A stretch of 11,588 nucleotides of DNA from Candidatus Scatomorpha merdipullorum. Lineage in GTDB: Bacteria; Bacillota; Clostridia; Oscillospirales; Oscillospiraceae. Location of the stretch: assembly GCA_018716795.1 (NCBI GenBank), contig DVJK01000057.1, forward strand, positions 1-11,588, written 5' to 3'. The notes beneath the pieces are model-generated. The model was given only the letters and a program-made list of their open reading frames with translations. It was not told the origin of the DNA and made no database searches. Position 1 is the stretch's first letter. Each line of letters starts with the position of its first letter. Made by a program: the position numbers and the translations under genes. Positions 6,857 through 11,588 of this stretch are shown here, piece after piece.

Positions 6857-7822
6857 ATGCGTAAACTAGCGCTTACTCTCACCTGCACGGCCTGCGTCTT
6901 CGGGGCCTTCGGGGTGTTCTGCCGCTGGATTCAGGGCATGAGCGCCTTTGAGGAGAACGGCCTGTACAAGCCGGGCAGCTTCTGGGGCATCGCACTTATA
7001 ATACTTTACCTCGCCGCCTTCGGCGCCTTTCTGGGCTTCGCCGCATACTTCAAGCGCCGCCTGGGCCTCGCCTCCCCGCCGGAGTACGGCCTGGCCACCG
7101 CGGGCAGCCGCCGGATAGGCCTGCCCGTCGCCGCGGTCATGAGCCTGCTGCTCGCCGGCGGCGGCGCCGCGCTGCTCCTGACCGCGGGAAGCGAGCAGTT
7201 CGCCAAGCTGCTGCGCGTCCTGGCGCTTATCAGCTTCGCCGCCGCGGCGGGCTTCATGGGCCTCGCAGGGGCCTCCGGCCGCTCCTCGCCGAGGGGAAGC
7301 GCGCTCGAGGCCGGGCTCTGCCTCGCCGGGGCCCTGCCCGTGGCCTTCTGCTGCTTCTGGCTCGTGGTGAGCTACCGGCAGGACGCCGCGACCGGCGTCG
7401 TCTGGAGCTACGCGCCGGAGATAATCGCCCTCGCGGCCTCCCTGCTCGCCTTCTACTATGTCGCCGGGCACGCCTACGGCCGCCCGCGGCCCTTCGCGGC
7501 GATATTCTTCTGCGAGTTCGGCGCCTTCTCCTGCTTCGTGACGCTGCCGGACAGCCGGCTTATCGCGCTGCAGGTGATGTTCTTCGCCCTCGCGGTCATG
7601 CAGCTCTATATAGGCCTCCAGCTCACGGCCAACCTGCGCCCCGCCGAGGAGATAGGCGAGCGCTTCCCCGGCGCGCTCGAGGCCGAGGGCCTGGCCGAGC
7701 CCGCCGAGCCGGAGAGCGACGAGCCCATGCTCGAGGACATGGGCGAAAACGCCGGCGATGAGGACGACTTCATCGAGGTCACGGACGAATTCCTCGGCGA
7801 CGGGCCGGAGCAAAACAAATAG
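6857..7822 (+). CDS. Multi-pass membrane protein of unknown function with acidic C-terminal tail
   Basis: I do not recognise this family. I start it at ATG 6857 (321 residues, MRKLALTLTC) because the longer frame from 6809 begins at or before the predicted transcription start; a weak GGACGGAT at 6841-6848 may serve as ribosome binding site. Hydrophobic segments fall at about 4-24, 42-64, 88-110, 119-139, 150-172, 186-206, 212-230 and 235-255, so eight membrane helices. Residues 261-321 are a soluble tail very rich in Glu and Asp (DEDDFIEVTDEF near 301-312). No catalytic, transporter or signalling motif is evident. It stands alone between a divergent SpoIID-type gene and the rpmH promoter, with its own promoter. 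Base composition matches its neighbours, so there is no sign of recent transfer. A role in the envelope or sporulation is only a guess from position. Confidence 0.8.
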   Translation: MRKLALTLTCTACVFGAFGVFCRWIQGMSAFEENGLYKPGSFWGIALIILYLAAFGAFLGFAAYFKRRLGLASPPEYGLATAGSRRIGLPVAAVMSLLLAGGGAALLLTAGSEQFAKLLRVLALISFAAAAGFMGLAGASGRSSPRGSALEAGLCLAGALPVAFCCFWLVVSYRQDAATGVVWSYAPEIIALAASLLAFYYVAGHAYGRPRPFAAIFFCEFGAFSCFVTLPDSRLIALQVMFFALAVMQLYIGLQLTANLRPAEEIGERFPGALEAEGLAEPAEPESDEPMLEDMGENAGDEDDFIEVTDEFLGDGPEQNK

Positions 7823-7823
7823 C

Positions 7824-7853
7824 TTGACAGGCTTTGCGCTCATATTATATAAT
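7824..7853 (+). promoter_or_regulatory. Strong sigma-A-type promoter of the rpmH operon
   Basis: A perfect TTGACA at 7824-7829 and a perfect TATAAT at 7848-7853 are 18 bases apart, one more than optimal. The -35 box begins two bases after the stop codon of the membrane protein gene. Transcription should start near 7860, giving a leader of about 100 bases before rpmH. The AT-rich stretch 7841-7855 stands out against the GC-rich surroundings. Confidence 0.88.
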
Positions 7854-7854
7854 A

Positions 7855-7890
7855 ACCCTCTGCCGGACCACATGGCAGAGGGTGTTCTTA
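7855..7890 (+). terminator. Terminator-like palindrome overlapping the rpmH transcription start
   Basis: ACCCTCTGCC at 7855-7864 pairs perfectly with GGCAGAGGGT at 7874-7883 around a 9-base loop, followed by TGTTCTTA, a weak T-rich tract. It is placed to stop transcripts arriving from the membrane protein gene. The predicted rpmH start (about 7860) lies inside the left arm, so rpmH transcripts would keep only a short remnant of the stem. It could instead be an operator or a leader hairpin. Confidence 0.5.
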
Positions 7891-7905
7891 CGCCCTTTAA
7901 CAATG

Positions 7906-7933
7906 TCAACTACGGCGGGAAACCGCTTGTTGA
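7906..7933 (+). promoter_or_regulatory. Stem-loop in the rpmH leader
   Basis: TCAAC (7906-7910) pairs with GTTGA (7929-7933). Inside, GCGG (7915-7918) and CCGC (7923-7926) close a GAAA tetraloop, leaving an internal loop between the two helices. It ends about 11 bases before the rpmH Shine-Dalgarno sequence. I know of no named riboswitch or ribosomal-protein leader that it matches; a regulatory role is unproven. Confidence 0.4.
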
Positions 7934-7958
7934 GTAATAAACCGAAAGGATGATTTCA

Positions 7959-8093
7959 ATGGTTCGCACTTATCAGCCCAAGAAGCGTCAGCGCCAGAAG
8001 GAGCACGGCTTCCGCAAACGCATGTCCACCCGCAACGGCCGCAAGGTCCTCGCCCGCCGCCGCGCCAAAGGCAGGGCCCGCCTCTCCTACTGA
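7959..8093 (+). CDS. rpmH: Large ribosomal subunit protein bL34
   Basis: This 44-residue, very basic protein is a structural part of the 50S subunit. The sequence MVRTYQPKKRQRQKEHG through the MSTRNGRKVLARRRAKGR core and the final RLSY is the near-invariant bL34 pattern over its whole length. The Shine-Dalgarno sequence AAAGGA at 7945-7950 stands 8 bases before the ATG. It is the first gene of the rpmH-rnpA-yidD-yidC-jag unit. A 37-base gap with a small CGCGC/GCGCG hairpin (8101-8115) separates it from rnpA. Such a gap could help lower rnpA output relative to rpmH, but there is no T-run to make it a terminator. Confidence 0.98.
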   Translation: MVRTYQPKKRQRQKEHGFRKRMSTRNGRKVLARRRAKGRARLSY

Positions 8094-8130
8094 GTCGAGG
8101 CGCGCCTGACGCGCGATAAAGAAGGCAGCC

Positions 8131-8481
8131 TTGGAGTTCAGCGTATCGCTTAAGCAGAATTACGATTTCCGTCGCGCCTACCGCAAAGGCAGGAGCGCGG
8201 CGGAGCCTTGCCTTGTCGTCTACGCGAGGCGGACCCGCGGCAGGACAAACCGCGTCGGGTACACCGTGAGCAGCAAGCTCGGCTGCGCCGTCGTGCGCAA
8301 CCGCGTGCGCCGCCGCCTTCGCGAGATATACAGGCTCAATGAACGGCGCTTTTGCGCGGGATACGACATCGTCGTCGTCGCCCGGGGCAGGAGCGTTTCG
8401 GCTGACTACCGGCGGCTGGAGCGGGAATTTCTCCGCGCGGCGGCCGGCCTCGGCCTTCTCAAGAAGGAGGAAGAGGCTTGA
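8131..8481 (+). CDS. rnpA: Ribonuclease P protein component
   Basis: RnpA binds the RNase P RNA and helps it to mature the 5' ends of tRNAs. The 116-residue product has the N-terminal segment LKQNYDFRRAYRKG at 7-20, typical of the family, and the RNR signature RNRVRRRLREIYR at 56-68, which contacts the RNA. Length is normal. The start is TTG at 8131, preceded by GAAGG at 8121-8125; no ATG lies nearby in frame. Its TGA overlaps the TTG start of yidD by four bases (TTGA). It follows rpmH, as in most bacteria. Confidence 0.95.
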   Translation: MEFSVSLKQNYDFRRAYRKGRSAAEPCLVVYARRTRGRTNRVGYTVSSKLGCAVVRNRVRRRLREIYRLNERRFCAGYDIVVVARGRSVSADYRRLEREFLRAAAGLGLLKKEEEA

Positions 8482-8696
8482 AAAAGCTCATGCTGGCGTT
8501 CATACGCTTTTACCGCAGGAACATCTCTCCGCTGACGCCTCCCTGCTGCCGCTTTATCCCCACCTGCTCGGAATACGCGCTCGAGGCCATACAGAAATAC
8601 GGCGCCGTAAAGGGCGGCTGGCTTGCGCTCAAGCGCATATGCCGCTGCCATCCCCTGCACTTCGGCGAGCACGAATTCTATGACCCCGTGCCCTAA
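8478..8696 (+). CDS. yidD: Membrane protein insertion efficiency factor YidD
   Basis: YidD is a small membrane-associated protein that helps YidC-dependent membrane protein insertion. The 72-residue product shows the family signature: CCRFIPTCSEYALEAI at 23-38, GAVKGGWLALKRICRCHP at 42-59, and the final DPVP. An amphipathic N-terminus (MLAFIRFYRR) is as expected. The start is TTG at 8478, overlapping the rnpA stop, with AAGGAGG at 8464-8470 only 7 bases ahead. The ATG at 8490 would be too far from that site. The usual glycine pair before DPVP is replaced by GEHEFY, a minor difference. Confidence 0.94.
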   Translation: MKKLMLAFIRFYRRNISPLTPPCCRFIPTCSEYALEAIQKYGAVKGGWLALKRICRCHPLHFGEHEFYDPVP

Positions 8697-8756
8697 GCTC
8701 CGTGCGCTGCCGTCCGGCTTCCGGGCCGGTATCACCCACCGAGGAGTTTTTTAAAA

Positions 8757-10115
8757 ATGCTTGATGCCATAGCAACACCGTTTGGCTGGCTTATGATGGT
8801 GCTCTACAACCTGACCGATAACTTCGGCTGGGCCATCATTTTGTTCGGCATAATCGTCGCGCTCGTGCTTCTGCCCTTCATGGCGAAGAGCAAGAAGAGC
8901 ATGATGCGCATGTCGCGCCTGCAGCCGCGCATGATGGAGCTGCAGAAGAAGCACGAGGGCAACCCGCAGAAGCTCAACGAGGAGATGAGCCGTCTCTACC
9001 GCGAGAACAAGGTCAGCCCCCTCGGCGGCTGCCTCTGGAGCCTGCTCCCGCTCTTCATCATGCTGGCGCTCTACCGCGCCGTCGTCAAGCCGCTCACCAT
9101 CATGATGGGCGTGCCCGACGAGATGCTCGCCCCGGGCGGAGCCATCTACGACCAGCTCCAGGCCCTCGGCTACCAGCTCAGCAACTACACCACTTCCACC
9201 AACAGCTTCTACGAGCAGATTTACCAGGCGAAGTTCATCGCCGAGAACTTTGCGCAGTTCGCCGCCCTCTCGGACAAGCTCGTTCCCATGAACTTCAACT
9301 TCATCGGCCTCGACCTGTCCATGACGCCGCAGTGGAAGTTCTGGGCCTTCGACTTCTCCAACGGCACGGCCCAGACGATAGGCCTCTTTGTCCTGCCGCT
9401 CATCTCCACGGCCATGAGCTATTTCTCCATGTTCCTCAACAGGAAGCTCCAGCCGCCGGTCGGCACGACCCAGCAGCAGCAGGCCAACGCCTCGAGCATG
9501 AAGACCATGATGTACGTCATGCCTCTCATGAGCCTCTGGATAGGCTTCGTCATGCCCGCCGCCCTCTGCGTCTACTGGATTATCAACAGCCTCACCGGCA
9601 TACTGCGCGAGACGGGCCTCACGCTTGTCTTCAAAAAGCAGATGGCCAAGGAGGACGAGGAGTTCAACGCCAAGGAGCGGGCGCGCGAGGAGGAGCTTGA
9701 GCGCAAGAGGCAGGAGACCGAGCGCCTTCGCGCCCTGAACGCCACCACCGTCAACAAGAACACCAGCAAGAAAAAGCAGCAGGCCCAGGCCGCCCAGGCC
9801 GGAGCCGAGCGCCGCGCCGCCGCCGAGAGGGCGGAGCGGGCCGCGCGCCGCGAACGTCTCGGTATCGCCGAGGAGGAGAAGCCGGCCTCCCAGGTCGGCA
9901 ACCGCCGCTTTGCCCGCGGCAGGGCGTACGTTGAGGAGCGCTTTGAGCACCCCGAGACCGCCGCTGAGGCCACCGCCGCCGCGGCGGAGGCCAGCGAGGG
10001 CGTGGACTCCATCGACCCCGACTACATCGACGAGACCGAAATCATCGGCGTCCCCGATACTGCTGAGGATGCTCCCGAGACCGCAGACGGGGAGCAGCAG
10101 GAGAATGTGAAATGA
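8757..10115 (+). CDS. yidC: YidC/SpoIIIJ/Oxa1-family membrane protein insertase
   Basis: YidC inserts proteins into the cytoplasmic membrane, alone or with SecYEG; one Bacillus form, SpoIIIJ, is needed in sporulation. The 452-residue product has five hydrophobic segments (about 24-42, 92-112, 207-226, 251-268, 267-290), a charged cytoplasmic hairpin at 43-90, and the family pattern SPLGGCLWSLLPLFIMLALYR. I see no lipoprotein signal peptide. The outside loop at about 113-206 is long. The cytoplasmic tail from 292 is also long: basic and probably coiled-coil to about 370, then acidic. In the first helix, the place of the conserved groove arginine seems to hold Ala35. GAGGAG at 8741-8746 precedes the ATG. 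Its stop overlaps jag (ATGA). Confidence 0.94.
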   Translation: MLDAIATPFGWLMMVLYNLTDNFGWAIILFGIIVALVLLPFMAKSKKSMMRMSRLQPRMMELQKKHEGNPQKLNEEMSRLYRENKVSPLGGCLWSLLPLFIMLALYRAVVKPLTIMMGVPDEMLAPGGAIYDQLQALGYQLSNYTTSTNSFYEQIYQAKFIAENFAQFAALSDKLVPMNFNFIGLDLSMTPQWKFWAFDFSNGTAQTIGLFVLPLISTAMSYFSMFLNRKLQPPVGTTQQQQANASSMKTMMYVMPLMSLWIGFVMPAALCVYWIINSLTGILRETGLTLVFKKQMAKEDEEFNAKERAREEELERKRQETERLRALNATTVNKNTSKKKQQAQAAQAGAERRAAAERAERAARRERLGIAEEEKPASQVGNRRFARGRAYVEERFEHPETAAEATAAAAEASEGVDSIDPDYIDETEIIGVPDTAEDAPETADGEQQENVK

Positions 10116-10885
10116 AGAAATATCTTGAGAAATCCGCAAAGACCGAGGATGAGGCCCTCGCCGCGGCTCTCGCCGAGCTGGGCCTCGAGCGCGACGACGT
10201 CTCCGTCGAGATAGTCGAACGCGCCAAGAGCGGCTTTTTGGGCATAGGCGCCTCTCCCGCGGTCATCCGCGTGGAGTATGAGGTCCCGGACGCGCCCGAG
10301 GCGAAGCCCGAGCCCGTGCATGAGGCTCCCAGGCCCGCCGTGAAGGCCGAGGCTCCCGCCGCTCCCGCCGCGCCCAAGTACACCGAGGGCGCCAAGGCCG
10401 CGACCGAGAGCTTCCTGAGCGGCCTGCTCGAGCGCATGGGCGTCAGGGCCGAGATAACGATACGTGACCGCGAGAACGGCGGCCTGCTTGTCGAGCTCTC
10501 CGGCCCGGGCATGGGCGCCGTCATAGGCCGCCGGGGCGAGACCCTCGACGCCATACAGCACCTCACCAACTACGCCGTCAACCGCGGCAGCGAAAAGCGC
10601 TGCCACATCAGCGTCGACGCCGAGAGCTACCGCGCCAAGCGCGAGGAGAGCCTTGTGCGCCTGGCCGAGAAGATGGCCGCCAAGGTCGTCAAGTACAAGC
10701 GCTCCATGGCCCTCGAGCCCATGAATTCCTACGAGCGCCACGTCATACACACCGCCCTTCAGAACTACGAGGGCGTCTCCACCAGCTCGACGGGCGTCGA
10801 GCCCAACCGCCGCGTGGTCGTCTCCTACGAGCGGCCCGCCCGGCAGCAGGCAGACAGCCGCCCGCAGAGCCGCGAGTGGAGCTGA
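10112..10885 (+). CDS. jag: RNA-binding protein Jag/KhpB (Jag-N, KH and R3H domains)
   Basis: Jag (KhpB, EloR) is an RNA-binding protein linked to cell elongation and division in Gram-positive bacteria, and is almost always encoded after yidC. The 257-residue product has a Jag-N domain at 1-56 with the KSGFLGIG motif (39-46) and a Pro/Ala-rich linker at about 57-90. A KH domain follows with the GxxG-type loop IGRRGE at 138-143. The C-terminal R3H domain carries R209 and H213 (ERHVIH) and the NRRVVVSYE strand. The start overlaps the yidC stop by four bases (ATGA), with a GGAG sequence a few bases ahead. Domain content and order are complete. Confidence 0.95.
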   Translation: MKKYLEKSAKTEDEALAAALAELGLERDDVSVEIVERAKSGFLGIGASPAVIRVEYEVPDAPEAKPEPVHEAPRPAVKAEAPAAPAAPKYTEGAKAATESFLSGLLERMGVRAEITIRDRENGGLLVELSGPGMGAVIGRRGETLDAIQHLTNYAVNRGSEKRCHISVDAESYRAKREESLVRLAEKMAAKVVKYKRSMALEPMNSYERHVIHTALQNYEGVSTSSTGVEPNRRVVVSYERPARQQADSRPQSREWS

Positions 10886-10899
10886 TTGGAGGAAAGAGC

Positions 10900-11127
10900 A
10901 TGTTTGAAACCGTCAGGGATTACCTCGCGGCCCAGCTTGAGGTCGACCCCGCGACCATCACGCCCGACACCGACATAATAGACGACCTCGAGGCCGACTC
11001 CCTCGATCTCGTCGAGCTCATCATGACCCTCGAGGACCACTACGACATCGTCCTCACGGACGACAAGACCGCCGGCGTCCGCACCGTCGGCCAGGTCGTT
11101 AAAATGCTCGAAGGCATCCTGAGGTAA
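10900..11127 (+). CDS. acpP: Acyl carrier protein
   Basis: ACP carries growing acyl chains on a phosphopantetheine arm during fatty acid synthesis. The 75-residue product has the attachment motif EADSLDLVEL at 31-40, with S34 as the modified serine, and the acidic composition typical of ACP. I start at ATG 10900 because GGAGG at 10888-10892 stands 7 bases ahead; the longer frame from GTG 10876 would place that site inside the gene. It follows jag by 14 bases and is closed by a terminator, so it probably shares the rpmH operon transcript. No other fatty acid gene is near, which is unusual for a housekeeping acpP. A specialised ACP is possible, but the motif looks standard. Confidence 0.93.
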   Translation: MFETVRDYLAAQLEVDPATITPDTDIIDDLEADSLDLVELIMTLEDHYDIVLTDDKTAGVRTVGQVVKMLEGILR

Positions 11128-11135
11128 ACGGAACG

Positions 11136-11167
11136 AAGGCCCGCCGGCTTAAACCGGCGGGCCTTTT
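11136..11167 (+). terminator. Rho-independent terminator after acpP
   Basis: AAGGCCCGCCGG at 11136-11147 pairs perfectly with CCGGCGGGCCTT at 11154-11165 around the loop CTTAAA, and runs into TTTT (11164-11167). It begins 9 bases after the acpP stop and should end the rpmH-to-acpP unit. Confidence 0.9.
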
Positions 11168-11228
11168 CATTCCCGGCTTTCAATGAAGCGGTCCATGCTC
11201 CGCGAGCCTGAGGCCGCGCGGCGGCTTT

Positions 11229-11254
11229 AAACTCAACTCAAAAGAGGTAAGTTT
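11229..11254. repeat. Imperfect inverted repeat upstream of the XRE regulator
   Basis: AAACTCAACTC (11229-11239) and GAGGTAAGTTT (11244-11254) match as an inverted repeat at 9 of 11 positions around AAAA. The left arm contains AACTCA twice, overlapping by one base. The same hexamer recurs in the perfect palindrome at 11280-11299. It may be a second binding site for the regulator, but it could be chance. I see nothing else of note in 11168-11279. Confidence 0.35.
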
Positions 11255-11279
11255 TCCGCCCGCAATCGCATAACATAGA

Positions 11280-11299
11280 CCTAACTCATTATAGTTAGG
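11280..11299. promoter_or_regulatory. Perfect palindrome, probable operator, before the XRE regulator
   Basis: CCTAACT (11280-11286) and AGTTAGG (11293-11299) form a perfect 7-bp inverted repeat with a 6-base spacer, CATTAT. Its right arm overlaps the ribosome binding sequence AGGCGGTGA (11297-11305), and the spacer resembles a -10 box (TATAGT at 11290-11295 also fits), though no good -35 box is seen. Binding of the dimeric regulator here would repress its own gene. Confidence 0.6.
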
Positions 11300-11309
11300 C
11301 GGTGAGGCC

Positions 11310-11552
11310 ATGCGCATAGGGGAAGCCGTGAGGCTGAGGATACTGAGCCTCTGCGCGGAGCGGGGAATAAGCGTGAACAGGCTCGCGACCATGAGCGGCG
11401 TGACGCAGAGCACGCTCAACAACATCGTCAGCGGCCGCAACGAGAGCGCGACGGTGTCCACCGTGAAGAAGCTCTGCGACGGCCTCGACATAAGCATAAC
11501 CGAGTTCTTCTCCGCCCCCGAGTTCGACGGGCTCGAGCAGGAGGTCAGGTGA
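11310..11552 (+). CDS. Small XRE-family helix-turn-helix regulator
   Basis: An 80-residue single-domain DNA-binding protein of the Cro/CI (XRE) type. The helix-turn-helix is at about 20-42: GISVNRLATMSGVTQSTLNNIVSG, with recognition helix residues around QSTLNNI. A fourth/fifth helix pair follows in TVSTVKKLCDGLDISITEFF (48-67), the usual XRE ending. There is no sensor or peptidase domain, so it may act as a simple repressor. The ribosome binding sequence AGGCGGTGA at 11297-11305 supports the ATG at 11310. A perfect palindrome just upstream suggests autoregulation. The next reading frame begins 2 bases after its stop. Target genes cannot be named from this window. Confidence 0.88.
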   Translation: MRIGEAVRLRILSLCAERGISVNRLATMSGVTQSTLNNIVSGRNESATVSTVKKLCDGLDISITEFFSAPEFDGLEQEVR

Positions 11553-11553
11553 T

Positions 11554-11588
11554 ATGCGCAGGCGTACTCTCGCGTTGGGAGATCGGAA
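11554..11588 (+). CDS. Start of an unidentified gene downstream of the XRE regulator (partial)
   Basis: An ATG at 11554 follows the regulator's stop by one base, with a strong Shine-Dalgarno sequence AGGAGGT at 11539-11545, 8 bases ahead. The frame reads MRRRTLALG before the window ends, too short to identify. The last nine bases look like sequencing adapter, so the final codons may not be genomic. If real, it is co-transcribed with the regulator and is the first place to look for its function. Confidence 0.4.
   Translation, partial: MRRRTLALGDR

Noticed and set aside
7823..7958. Origin of replication next to rpmH
   Set aside because: rpmH often neighbours oriC, but I see no TTATCCACA-type DnaA boxes here; the AT-rich stretch is explained by the promoter.
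8094..8130. Small hairpin between rpmH and rnpA as an attenuator
   Set aside because: Only a 5-bp CGCGC/GCGCG stem with no T-run; too weak to call a terminator.
8697..8756. Possible small gene or RNA between yidD and yidC
   Set aside because: The 60 bases hold a short CCGGC/GCCGG hairpin and the yidC ribosome binding site, with no open frame or T-tract.
10876..10899. GTG start giving an acyl carrier protein eight residues longer
   Set aside because: The Shine-Dalgarno sequence at 10888-10892 would lie within the coding part, and the ATG at 10900 gives the standard ACP length.
11310..11588. Toxin-antitoxin or phage repressor module
   Set aside because: Only the regulator is complete; the next gene is cut off after nine certain residues, so no pairing can be claimed.

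Overview
The window reads as high-GC (visibly well above half G+C, with strong G/C bias at third codon positions) chromosomal DNA from a spore-forming Firmicute. An Oscillospiraceae-like clostridium is my best guess, from the SpoIID homologue, the rpmH-rnpA-yidD-yidC-jag order and the style of the YidC sequence. This is inference; there is no rRNA or marker tree here. The content is mostly housekeeping. I see no CRISPR array, tRNA, rRNA, transposon or recognisable defence system.

Region 1 (1-5720, + strand) is the downstream part of a pyrimidine biosynthesis operon: the 3' part of carB, then pyrK, pyrD (class 1B), pyrF, pyrE, pyrB and pyrI. Every junction overlaps by 1-8 bases, so the genes are probably translationally coupled. 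Together they cover carbamoyl phosphate, aspartate transcarbamoylase (catalytic plus regulatory chain), dihydroorotate oxidation through the PyrD-PyrK NAD-linked enzyme, orotate phosphoribosylation and OMP decarboxylation to UMP. carA, pyrC and the operon promoter are not in the window.

Region 2 (5721-7822) starts with back-to-back terminators between the pyr operon and a convergent SpoIID-type cell-wall gene on the - strand. Divergent from that is an unrecognised eight-helix membrane protein with its own sigma-A-like promoter.

Region 3 (7823-11167, + strand) opens with a near-consensus promoter (TTGACA, 18 bases, TATAAT) and a structured leader. Then come rpmH, rnpA, yidD, yidC and jag, the set usually found beside dnaA/oriC. 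Here neither dnaA nor mnmE/mnmG flanks it. An acyl carrier protein gene closes the unit before a strong terminator.

Region 4 (11168-11588) holds a small XRE-type regulator with a perfect inverted repeat over its translation start region, and the first codons of a following gene. The last nine bases equal the start of the common Illumina adapter, which suggests that the window ends at a contig end with residual adapter.

The main points for a second look are the dominant use of ATA isoleucine codons in GC-rich DNA, a YidC that seems to lack the conserved groove arginine, a probable CTG start for the SpoIID gene, a promoter embedded in a terminator-like palindrome before rpmH, and the adapter-like end.
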